Below are positions 55,909-63,379 of a stretch of DNA of 64,000 nucleotides, in pieces. Every line of letters starts with the position of its first letter. Within the stretch, counting starts at the first letter, position 1. Source of the stretch: Tabrizicola fusiformis (GTDB lineage Bacteria > Pseudomonadota > Alphaproteobacteria > Rhodobacterales > Rhodobacteraceae); contig NZ_JABUHN010000012.1 in NCBI RefSeq assembly GCF_013328815.1, positions 1 through 64,000 of the forward strand, written 5' to 3'. The position numbers and the translations under genes are program-made. The notes beneath the pieces were generated by a model. That model saw only the letters and a program-made list of their open reading frames with translations, was not told where the DNA came from and made no database searches.

Positions 55909-56305
55909 GCCTGCGCCCTCTACGGCCTGAGACGCGGGGCGCGCATGGAAAAAGATGGTCAATCATGTGGATTATTCCGGCGCTTGTCGCGGGCCACCAT
56001 AGGCGTGCCACCCGTCAGAGGCGATTCCAAAGCCGTCGCCGCAAAGAGGTGAAAGCCGTTGGCCCCGCGTGGGACAGGAGAATTATGTTCCGCCGGTAGA
56101 AGAAAGGAACTGCTGCCGCGCCCGCAGCCACCGTCGGGATGATGCCGGGGCCGGTCTCGATATGCGGCCCCGTGGCGGCACATTCTCTGTCTATTTGAAT
56201 ATTCAGGCGATAGACTATAAAGGGGCGGGAGAGTTGTCAGAAGGGTCGTAAGACAGGCCCGCACCGGCATTTCTGCGGCGTGTTGCGATTGGAGGCGCTG
56301 GCCGG
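55909..56305. other. Regulatory intergenic region between DszA-type gene and rrf2
   Basis: About 400 bp with no coding sequence, between two divergent units. It contains a GTCTAT/ATAGAC dyad (56189-56194 and 56210-56215) around the palindrome GAATATTC (56197-56204), overlapping a promoter-like TTGAAT-15 bp-TATAAA (56195-56221) that faces rrf2. The rest is GC-rich with no clear signal. Confidence 0.45.
56189..56221 (+). promoter_or_regulatory. rrf2 promoter with overlapping dyad
   Basis: TTGAAT and TATAAA (56216-56221) with a GTCTAT...ATAGAC inverted repeat across the spacer. This fits autoregulation by the Rrf2 protein encoded 85 bp downstream, but no second copy is clear enough elsewhere to confirm a motif. 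Confidence 0.4.
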
Positions 56306-56752
56306 ATGTTGACGATGAAGGGCAAATACGGCCTCAAGGCGCTGTCCGACATGGCACTGGCCGACCCGGGTGCAGTGCTGCAATCGGCCGAAATCGCGCA
56401 GCGCCACGGTATTTCCAAGAAGTTCCTCGACGCGATCCTTGCCGACCTTCGCCTTGCCGGCATTGTCGTCACCCGCAAGGGGCGGTCGGGCGGCTATCGT
56501 CTGGCCCGTCCCGCCGATGTCATCTCGGTCGGCGAGGTGCTGCGGGTGCTGGACGGCCCCCTTGCGCCAATCGCCTGCGCCAGCCGCAGCGCCTATGTGC
56601 CCTGCACCGACTGCCGGGACGAAAGGGCCTGCGCGGTCAGGCTGGCCATGCTGGAGGTGCGCGATGCCGTGGCTTCGGTGCTGGACCGCAAGACGCTGAT
56701 CGAAATGGCCACGGCGGGGTTGGGGCGCGACAGGCTGGCTGTGGCCGACTGA
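56306..56752 (+). CDS. Rrf2-family regulator with IscR-like cysteines
   Basis: A 148-residue Rrf2 regulator: MLTMKGKYGLKALSDMALADPG, wing RKGRSGGYRLARPADVISVGEVLRVLDGPLAPIACAS. Cys91, Cys100, Cys103 and Cys109 match the Fe-S ligand spacing zone of IscR. It could thus sense Fe-S status, or cysteine supply in the way of CymR. Divergence from the monooxygenase operon suggests control of sulfur scavenging. Its TGA forms a TGATCA palindrome with the stop of the convergent downstream gene. Confidence 0.9.
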   Translation: MLTMKGKYGLKALSDMALADPGAVLQSAEIAQRHGISKKFLDAILADLRLAGIVVTRKGRSGGYRLARPADVISVGEVLRVLDGPLAPIACASRSAYVPCTDCRDERACAVRLAMLEVRDAVASVLDRKTLIEMATAGLGRDRLAVAD

Positions 56753-57238
56753 TCAGGGCTGCGCGGCCAGCGCCCCGCTGCGCTGCAGGGCCGACTTGCG
56801 CGCGGCGTGCAGGGCCTGAAACGCCGGGCTTTGCAGGATGCCGGTCGTCCGGTCAGCTGGCAGATCGACGGCCCGCCATGCAAGGTTGAGTGCCGTGCTT
56901 GCCCCGATGGTCAGCACCGGAAAGGCAAAAGGCGTCTCGGTCAGTTGCACGCGGATATGCGTATCCAGCCAATCGTCGGGAAAGAGCAAGACCGCCCCCA
57001 TCACCCGGACCGACAGCGACTGCGTGGCCACATGCTGCACAAGGGCGCAGGCAGGACCGGCGGCGATGAGCCAAGGGAAAGGTCCGCTGCTGCGGATGGC
57101 GCGGTCCAGATCCTGCTCGACCTGTGGCAGGCCGTGGCGGCTGGCCGGAGCGTGCCGGATCAGGGGTTGGCCTGCCAGACCACAGCGCCGCCACGCTTCG
57201 GCGGCATGTCGCGGCTGGCTGACCAGAAGGCACCGCAT
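56753..57238 (-). CDS. Alpha/beta-hydrolase-like protein without catalytic serine (RBBP9-type candidate)
   Basis: A 161-residue protein not firmly recognised. The layout (LPQVEQDLDRAIRSSGPFPWLIAAGPACALVQHVA, then MGAVLLFPDDW and FPVLTIGAST) resembles short RBBP9/YdeN-type serine hydrolases. The nucleophile elbow reads AAGPACA where GHSxG is expected, so the usual serine is absent. It begins 2 bp after the FAD/NAD(P)-binding gene and is cotranscribed with it. A catalytically dead partner or a divergent hydrolase are both possible. Confidence 0.6.
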   Translation of the reverse strand: MRCLLVSQPRHAAEAWRRCGLAGQPLIRHAPASRHGLPQVEQDLDRAIRSSGPFPWLIAAGPACALVQHVATQSLSVRVMGAVLLFPDDWLDTHIRVQLTETPFAFPVLTIGASTALNLAWRAVDLPADRTTGILQSPAFQALHAARKSALQRSGALAAQP

Positions 57239-57240
57239 GA

Positions 57241-58671
57241 TCAGCCTGCGGCAACCGTTGCCGGCACGGGTGTTGCCAGACGCCCTGCCACCAGATCGGC
57301 AATGCGCAGGGCCCAGCCCGTCACCTCGGGCACGCCCATCAACTCGCCCACCGTGCCGCGCGCCAGCGGGCCACCGATCAGGATACGCGGGTCTGCCGGG
57401 CCATCGGCCGTCAGTGCGGCACCGTTGGGCGCCGTTGCCAGCCCCAGCCCCAGATCGTCGGCCCGGATCAGCCCCAAGGCAGCAAGCGCGGACAGAAAGC
57501 CAGAGCGGGCAATGACATCGGAATGGGATGGGCCGGTCGCCAGCACGATGCGGTCAACCTCCAGCGTCAGGCGGTCCGCGCTTTTGCGCAGGTTGATCCC
57601 CAGCCGGACCTGCCCGCCAATCGCCTCTGCCGTGGCGATGCGCCCGGCAAGGGGCAGAACACGCCGCCCCGCGATGGCCTTTTGCAGCGTCTCGTGGGTC
57701 TGGGGCGCGATGCGGAAACGGTGAACATCCCACAACCCCCGCAGATGCCGCAGAAAGCGCCGCCGCTCAATCAGCGGCAGGGCCGACCAGATCGCCGGAC
57801 CCTGGGCGCGCAGCCGGTCAAAGGCGGCGTGCCATGTCAGGCCCGCCGCTGCATCGGCCCGCAACACGGCCCGCACCCGGCGCAACAGGCCAAGCGCGGT
57901 CTTTTGCGGGCGGCTGGCGAAATCGCCGCTGGTTTCGGCCTGCACCGGGCCATGGGGAGCCGAAAAACGGCCGTGCCGCGACAGCATGTCGATCCGTGCC
58001 AGATGGCCGCGCCGCGCCAGCGTTGCCACCACATCCGCCCCCGTCAGCCCCGAGCCCAGCACCAGAACCCGTTCGCGCGCCGCAATCCGGTCCAGCGCGC
58101 CGGGGGCATAGGCATCTGCAATCAGCGCGGGGTGACCGGCCAGCGCGGCCAGTTCGGCCGGAATGCGGGGGGTAGGATGGGTGATCGACAGGATCAACTG
58201 ATCGGTGGCAATCTCGTCGCCGTCCTCCGTCCTGACGATCAGCTTGCCCGCGTCCAGCCGGGCCGAGGCGGCGCTGCCCTGCACATGCCGGATCTGGCCG
58301 CTGGCCAGATAGGGGCGCAGGCGTGCTGCAACATAGGTCGCAAAGACCGCGCGGGGGGCAAAGATTTCGCCGCGCAGCGTTGCCGAGCCGGAGGGCAGGG
58401 CGGGGGCTTCGGGCGAATGCAGCCAGCGATGGAAGTCTTCGGGATCATCGGTGGCCAATGACATCTTGTGATCGGGCACATTCAGCCGATGTTCAGGGTC
58501 GGATGTGGAATAGGCCAGCCCCTGACCCAGCACTGCACGCGGCTCGATCACGGTGATCTGCACCCGCGCAGGATCGGTCCGGCGGGCAAGGTGATAGGCA
58601 ATTGCCGCCCCGGAAAGCCCGCCGCCGACGATGGTGACCTGGCGTGCGGTGCGGTTGAAGTGCTGGTTCAT
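57241..58671 (-). CDS. FAD/NAD(P)-binding oxidoreductase (YdhS-like)
   Basis: A 476-residue flavoprotein-like enzyme. The N-terminal dinucleotide site is VTIVGGGLSGAAIAYHLARR, and a second GxGxxG (VLVLGSGLTGADVVATLA) lies near residue 200. LGQGLAYSTSDPEHRLNVPDHKMSLATDDPEDF is typical of the NAD_binding_9 family. Homologues occur in sulfur-acquisition islands, but the reaction is unknown. It might handle electron transfer or hydroxylation; it does not look like the small NAD(P)H:FMN reductases that usually feed SsuD and DszA. Confidence 0.85.
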   Translation of the reverse strand: MNQHFNRTARQVTIVGGGLSGAAIAYHLARRTDPARVQITVIEPRAVLGQGLAYSTSDPEHRLNVPDHKMSLATDDPEDFHRWLHSPEAPALPSGSATLRGEIFAPRAVFATYVAARLRPYLASGQIRHVQGSAASARLDAGKLIVRTEDGDEIATDQLILSITHPTPRIPAELAALAGHPALIADAYAPGALDRIAARERVLVLGSGLTGADVVATLARRGHLARIDMLSRHGRFSAPHGPVQAETSGDFASRPQKTALGLLRRVRAVLRADAAAGLTWHAAFDRLRAQGPAIWSALPLIERRRFLRHLRGLWDVHRFRIAPQTHETLQKAIAGRRVLPLAGRIATAEAIGGQVRLGINLRKSADRLTLEVDRIVLATGPSHSDVIARSGFLSALAALGLIRADDLGLGLATAPNGAALTADGPADPRILIGGPLARGTVGELMGVPEVTGWALRIADLVAGRLATPVPATVAAG

Positions 58672-58879
58672 GTTGGGTCTGAAGCTCCCGCGGGGTGGTC
58701 GGTCTGTGTCGCATAATCACGACAAGGTATGTAGTTATTATTGCCGGACGCAGGCGAAACGCCATTCCAAAGATCGGGCACCGGGGGAAACCCCATTCTC
58801 CCGCACTGTGGTTTGACGATCAGGGTCGTTGCAGGCTGGCGGGGGCAGCCCGAAAGTCGCCCCCGGCGTGGTTCTGCGC
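58672..58879. other. Intergenic region upstream of FAD gene
   Basis: About 210 bp. It contains an AT-rich patch (58735-58747) that could be a minus-strand promoter and a small GGGG-GAAA-CCCC hairpin near 58785-58798. No gene is seen. Confidence 0.4.
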
Positions 58880-60148
58880 CTAGTTCCAGGGATGGCGCGG
58901 CGGGTGGGCGTCGTTCAGATAGAAGTTGCCGATATGATAGAATTTCCACCGCACCGGATCGTGCAGCGTATGCACGCGGGCGTTGCGCCAATGCCGGTCC
59001 AGCCCGTGCTGGGCCAGCGTGGCCCGGGTGCCGGCCAGCTCAAAGAGCTTGTTCGTTGCCTCAATGGCGATCTGGGTGGTCAGAACCTTGGCCTCGCCGG
59101 TGCGCAGGGTCGCCTCTGACACTTTGTCCAGCGTCGGGTCGGCATAGCCGGCATCAATCGCCCGGCCGGCAATCTCCAGAAGCGCCTCGGCGGCGTGCAG
59201 GCGGATCTTCAGCTCGCCGATGGCGATGATGGTCAGCGGGTCTTCGCTGGCCTTTTCCTTGCCGCTGTCGATCCACGGGCGGGAATGGTTGCGCACGAAG
59301 GCGATGGTGTCGTCAATCGCGCCCCGTGCGATGCCCAGATCAATTGCCGCCTGAATGATCTGCGACAGCGGCCCGGCGATGGTAGGATGTTCGTCAAAGC
59401 TTTTCAGCCGCACGGCACGATCCTTGGGCACGCGCACATTGTCCAGCCGGACCCCGCCCGAGGCGGTGGTGCGCTGGCCAAAGCTGGACCAGTTGTTGGT
59501 GACCGTCAGCCCCGCCGTGTCGCGGTCGATGAAGACCAGATAGCCGACACCATCCTGCACCGCGACAGTGGGGATGATATGGGCCAGAAGCGCGCCGGTG
59601 GTATAGAATTTCTCGCCGTTCACCACCGCCTCGTCGCCCTCGAAATGCACGGTGGTTTCAAAGCTGGCGACAGTCTTGCTGTTCAGTTCGGAAAAGGCAT
59701 TGCCATAGCGCAGGCCCTGCAAGGCCCAGTCGAAGGCGCGCTTCTTCTCCGCCTCGGTGCCTTCCAGATCGACGGTGTTGACGATTGCCAGATGGTTCTG
59801 GGTGATCTGGGCAATCGCCGGATCGGCGGCGGCGATGATGGAGATTACCTTGGCCAAGGTCGCATGTGACAGGCCCGGCCCGCCATAGGCCCGGGGCACG
59901 TTGATCGACCAGAGGCCGCTTTGCGAATAGGCGTCCAATTCGGCCACGGGCAGCAGCCCCTCGCGGTCGCGGAGTGCCGCGCCGGGGGCGAATTGCGCGG
60001 CCAGCCGGTGGGCAATGGCGATGGCCTCGGCATCATCGCGGACCACATGGGCGGGCGTCGTGGGGCGCGGGCGCGGCGGCACCGGATCGGCGGAATTGAC
60101 GCGGGGGTGAAGCTGGTGGTCGATCTGCGTGGGGTTGAGCGATCCCAT
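58880..60148 (-). CDS. sfnB: SfnB-type sulfur-acquisition oxidoreductase 1
   Basis: A 422-residue acyl-CoA-dehydrogenase-fold enzyme of the SfnB/DszC group: GLWSINVPRAYGGPGLSHATLAKVI, ITQNHLAIVNTVDLEGTEAEKKRAF, GNAFSELNSKT and the C-terminal LAQHGLDRHWRNARVHTLHDPVRWKFYHIGN. DszC-type members use FMNH2 and O2 to oxidise thioether or sulfoxide sulfur; SfnB is linked to dimethyl sulfone use. The start at 60148 (MGSLNPTQID) follows AAAGGT. It lies 5 bp after a paralogue. Confidence 0.88.
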   Translation of the reverse strand: MGSLNPTQIDHQLHPRVNSADPVPPRPRPTTPAHVVRDDAEAIAIAHRLAAQFAPGAALRDREGLLPVAELDAYSQSGLWSINVPRAYGGPGLSHATLAKVISIIAAADPAIAQITQNHLAIVNTVDLEGTEAEKKRAFDWALQGLRYGNAFSELNSKTVASFETTVHFEGDEAVVNGEKFYTTGALLAHIIPTVAVQDGVGYLVFIDRDTAGLTVTNNWSSFGQRTTASGGVRLDNVRVPKDRAVRLKSFDEHPTIAGPLSQIIQAAIDLGIARGAIDDTIAFVRNHSRPWIDSGKEKASEDPLTIIAIGELKIRLHAAEALLEIAGRAIDAGYADPTLDKVSEATLRTGEAKVLTTQIAIEATNKLFELAGTRATLAQHGLDRHWRNARVHTLHDPVRWKFYHIGNFYLNDAHPPRHPWN

Positions 60149-60153
60149 CGGGG

Positions 60154-61392
60154 TTACCTTTCGGTTTTGGGCAGATCGGGCGTGCCGATCTGCCACAGGA
60201 ACGGGGGTTCGGTGCCGTTGACCACATGGTCGCCAAGGATGCGCTCCTTGAAGATCAACGGGTTATGGTTTGCAGCGGTGCGGGCGTTGCGCCAGTGCCG
60301 GTCCAGCGCCAGCCCGGTATCGGTGGCAGAGGCGCTGAGAGCGTTGAAAATGTCACTGGTCGCCCGCAGCGCGAGGTCGGCGGCGACAGATTGCGCCCGG
60401 GCCGAGGCGAGTTCCGCCTCGACATTGGCGGCGCGATCTGCCGCCTCATCGTTCAGGAACCGCGCTTCATAGGCGGCCTGCACAGCTTCGGCCCCGGCAA
60501 GGGTGGTGGCGCGGGCGGCTTCGGCAAAGGCATGGGCGCGGCCGATCACCTGCAAAAGCTGCGGGTCTTGCGCCGCAACCGGCGCGGTGCCGCTGCTGTA
60601 AATCCGCTTGCGCGCCTTGAGGAAGGCCGACGCCTCGCGCACCGCCGCCGCCGCTGAACCGGCCAGAACCGCGTTCAGCACGGTCTGGTAGAACGCGGTC
60701 TGATAGGGAAAGCGCGTCTCAAAGGCAAAGACATGCGCGGCGGCGACGGGGGCGGTGGCGAAGGTGGTGGTGCCGCTGCCAGTGGTGCGCTGGCCAAAGC
60801 CGGTCCAGTCATCGGACCGCTGCACCGACGGCTGCCGCGTATCCACCGCAGCAATCACCGCCGCGCCATCGGTGCTGCGGGTTGCCAGCACGTCGATCCA
60901 TTCGGCAAAGATCGCGCCGGTCGAGTAATATTTCACCCCTTCCAGCGCGAAATCGGCGCCCTGCGGCACCAGCTGCACCTTGCGCTCACCCAGCTTCACA
61001 TCGCCCACTTCGGACCAGGCATTGCCGACGATCTCGCCCGCGACGAAACGGGCGAACCACGGCTTTGCCACCGCCTCGGGGCGGGCCAGAATGTCTTCGA
61101 CAAAGGCGAAATGACCGCGCAGCGACTGGGCGATATTGCTGTCCGCCTCGGCAAGGTCGATCAGCAGGCGGAACAGGTCGGGGATCGTGGCTCCGCCGCC
61201 GCCGTGTTCCACCGGCACCCGCAGCGCGCCAAAACCCGCCTGTTTCAGCCAGCCGATCTCTTCATGCGGCAGGCGGCGCGTCACCTCGCGCTGCACGGCG
61301 CCTTGGGCAATCCGGTCCAGCACGGGCTGGAACCGCGCCTTCAACGCGCCATAGCGCGAGGCCAGCGGCCAGTCTCTTTCGCTGCGTCCCAT
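60154..61392 (-). CDS. SfnB/DszC-type flavin oxidoreductase 2
   Basis: A 412-residue paralogue of the preceding product: QAGFGALRVPVEHGGGGATIPDLFRLLIDLAEADSN, the flexible FGQRTTGSGTTTF region and the C-terminal DRHWRNARTAANHNPLIFKERILGDHVVNG. The catalytic base of true acyl-CoA dehydrogenases is not conserved in this group, supporting monooxygenase chemistry. It is between a DszA-type monooxygenase and sfnB on one transcript. Confidence 0.87.
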   Translation of the reverse strand: MGRSERDWPLASRYGALKARFQPVLDRIAQGAVQREVTRRLPHEEIGWLKQAGFGALRVPVEHGGGGATIPDLFRLLIDLAEADSNIAQSLRGHFAFVEDILARPEAVAKPWFARFVAGEIVGNAWSEVGDVKLGERKVQLVPQGADFALEGVKYYSTGAIFAEWIDVLATRSTDGAAVIAAVDTRQPSVQRSDDWTGFGQRTTGSGTTTFATAPVAAAHVFAFETRFPYQTAFYQTVLNAVLAGSAAAAVREASAFLKARKRIYSSGTAPVAAQDPQLLQVIGRAHAFAEAARATTLAGAEAVQAAYEARFLNDEAADRAANVEAELASARAQSVAADLALRATSDIFNALSASATDTGLALDRHWRNARTAANHNPLIFKERILGDHVVNGTEPPFLWQIGTPDLPKTER

Positions 61393-61415
61393 TTCTTGGA
61401 TCCCTTGTCTGTCGG

Positions 61416-62807
61416 TTACTCGGCCGCGACCCGACCGGCGGCCAGACGCGCGCCAAGGTCGCGGTAGCTGGCGCCGGGGTGGGGGGCTGCCAGCCGGTCG
61501 CCCTTGCCGAAAAGCTGATGGCGCAGGGTGCCGGGGGTGTAGGCGGTGCGGAAAGCGCCGCGCCGCTGCAATTCGGGCACCAGATAGCCGGCGACCGATT
61601 CAAAGGTTTCATGCGCCACGACATAGGCAAGGTTGAAGCCGTCTACCCCGGTTTCCTCTTGCCAAGCCTGCAATTCGTCGGCGACCTTTTCCGGCCCGCC
61701 GACGATCACCGGGCCAAGCCCGCCGATGCCCGCCCATTGCGCCAGTTCGGCCACCGACCATTGCTGACCATGGGTGAAATGCTCCAACAGCGATTTCACC
61801 GCGTTGGTGTCGATCTTGCGCACCAGATCGGTCGGGGCATATTGGGCGAAATCCACCCCGCTCCACCCCGAAACAAAGGTCAGCGCCCCGTCGTATGAGG
61901 CATGATCGAGGTAACGCTGATATTTGGCCTGCGCCTTGGCGTCGGTTTCATCGACAATCACCGTGGTCAGGTTATAGACCAACTGGCTGCCCGGGGCGCG
62001 GCCGTGGGCAGCGGCCTGGGCACGCAGATTGTCGATATAGCGTTTCAGCACCGGCTTGGTCGGCGCGGCCACAAAGACGCATTCGGCATGGCGGGCGGCA
62101 AAGTCGATACCGCTGGCGCTGGCCCCGGCCTGATACAGCACCGGCGTGCGCTGCGGCGAGGGTTCGGACAGGTGATAGCCCGGAACATCGAAGAACTGCC
62201 CCTTGTGGCGGATTTCGTGAACCTTCGATGGATCGGCGAAAATCCGGCGCTCGCGGTCGCGCAGGACGGCGCCGTCTTCCCAACTGCCTTCCAACAGCTT
62301 GTAGACCACCTCCAGATATTCGTTCGCCACCTCATAGCGGTTGTCGTGGCGGCGCAACCCGCCTTCGCCAACGTTCTTTGCGCCGCTTTCCAGATAGGAG
62401 GTGACGATGTTCCACCCCACGCGCCCCTTGGTCAGGTGATCGGCGGTCGTCAGGCGGCGGGCAAAGGTATAGGGATGTTCAAAACTGGTCGAGGCGGTGA
62501 TGCCGATGCCCAGATGCTGCGAGGCCATCGCCAGGGGCACGGCCAGTTGCAGCGGGTCGTTCACCGGGATTTGCGCGCCTTCGCGGATCGCATCGTCATT
62601 CTTGCCGCGATAGACGTCATAATAGCCGATCACATCGGCGATGAAGATGCCGTCAAAAAAGCCGCCTTCCAGAATGCGGGCCAGATCGGTCCAGTATTCC
62701 ACATCCTTGTATTGCCAGGACCGATCCTCCGGATAGGCCCAAAGCCCCGGCGACTGATGCGCGACGCAGTTCATCTCGAAGGCATTGAAGTGGATCTGTC
62801 GGGTCAT
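61416..62807 (-). CDS. NtaA/DszA/SnaA-type FMN-dependent monooxygenase 2
   Basis: A 463-residue paralogue of the enzyme encoded at 54520-55908: HFNAFEMNCVAHQSPGLWAYPEDRS, YWTDLARILEGGFFDGIFIADVIGYYDVY, RVGWNIVTSYLESGAKNVG and [26 protein letters not shown]. The ATG at 62807 (MTRQIHFNAFE) has GGAAAG upstream and matches the family N terminus; the frame is open to 63215 but that stretch is low-complexity antisense sequence. It heads the dszA-like, dszC-like, sfnB operon. FMNH2 must come from a reductase elsewhere. Confidence 0.9.
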   Translation of the reverse strand: MTRQIHFNAFEMNCVAHQSPGLWAYPEDRSWQYKDVEYWTDLARILEGGFFDGIFIADVIGYYDVYRGKNDDAIREGAQIPVNDPLQLAVPLAMASQHLGIGITASTSFEHPYTFARRLTTADHLTKGRVGWNIVTSYLESGAKNVGEGGLRRHDNRYEVANEYLEVVYKLLEGSWEDGAVLRDRERRIFADPSKVHEIRHKGQFFDVPGYHLSEPSPQRTPVLYQAGASASGIDFAARHAECVFVAAPTKPVLKRYIDNLRAQAAAHGRAPGSQLVYNLTTVIVDETDAKAQAKYQRYLDHASYDGALTFVSGWSGVDFAQYAPTDLVRKIDTNAVKSLLEHFTHGQQWSVAELAQWAGIGGLGPVIVGGPEKVADELQAWQEETGVDGFNLAYVVAHETFESVAGYLVPELQRRGAFRTAYTPGTLRHQLFGKGDRLAAPHPGASYRDLGARLAAGRVAAE

Positions 62808-63379
62808 CGTCGGGCACTTTCCAAGGCTGCGGGGAATGCCGCCAATCTTCGGTCTGGTGTCCAATTTGTCTATAGAATGAATGGACGTATTTCTGTGGGC
62901 GCGGGGGTGGCGCCGTTCTCCCGGTGCCGGGGCTGGGGAAAGATTTGCCTCTGCGGCGACCTTGGGCGCTGCCGCGGGCACGCGGATTGCCGGGGATGGC
63001 AGGTCACTCTGTTCTGTCCGGGCTGGCACAGCGGGAATATCCTGCCTTTGTGCGGGCATTCTTTGGAATGGGCGGCAGTTGCGCCCGTGGTGTTGTGCCC
63101 GGGCCGGGCCAAGGGCGATTCGTGCCGATGGGTGCATGGGGTGGGCTCTGCCCCCGGTCGGCGATCGTGCCGGGGGCGGCGTCGGGTCGTCGTCGTCGAT
63201 CTGGCCGCGGCTCACAGGCGATTCCTTCGCTGCCCCAGAACTGGCCCGTTAAAAATGAAGTTATCCTGTGGATGATTTCTGAGGTCCAAATCTGCTCTTT
63301 CCGGCGCGATCTTCAGAAACCGTTTCCCGGGAAAACGCCGTAGGTTGCCGCCAACAGAACCAGATTGAGGGGCATTGTC
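62808..63379. other. 572-bp intergenic region between divergent sulfur units
   Basis: No coding sequence is supported. An AT-rich patch at 62858-62880 (gtccaatttgtctatagaatgaatggac) has GTCCA/TGGAC arms and may hold the minus-strand promoter. TTTCCCGGGAAA at 63323-63334 is a perfect 12-bp palindrome 45 bp upstream of the plus-strand binding-protein gene and is a candidate operator. The remainder is GC-rich. Confidence 0.5.

Noticed and set aside
61416-63215. 599-residue version of the second DszA-type protein
   Set aside because: The extra 136 residues are low complexity and unlike the family; the ATG at 62807 gives a standard N terminus with a ribosome site.
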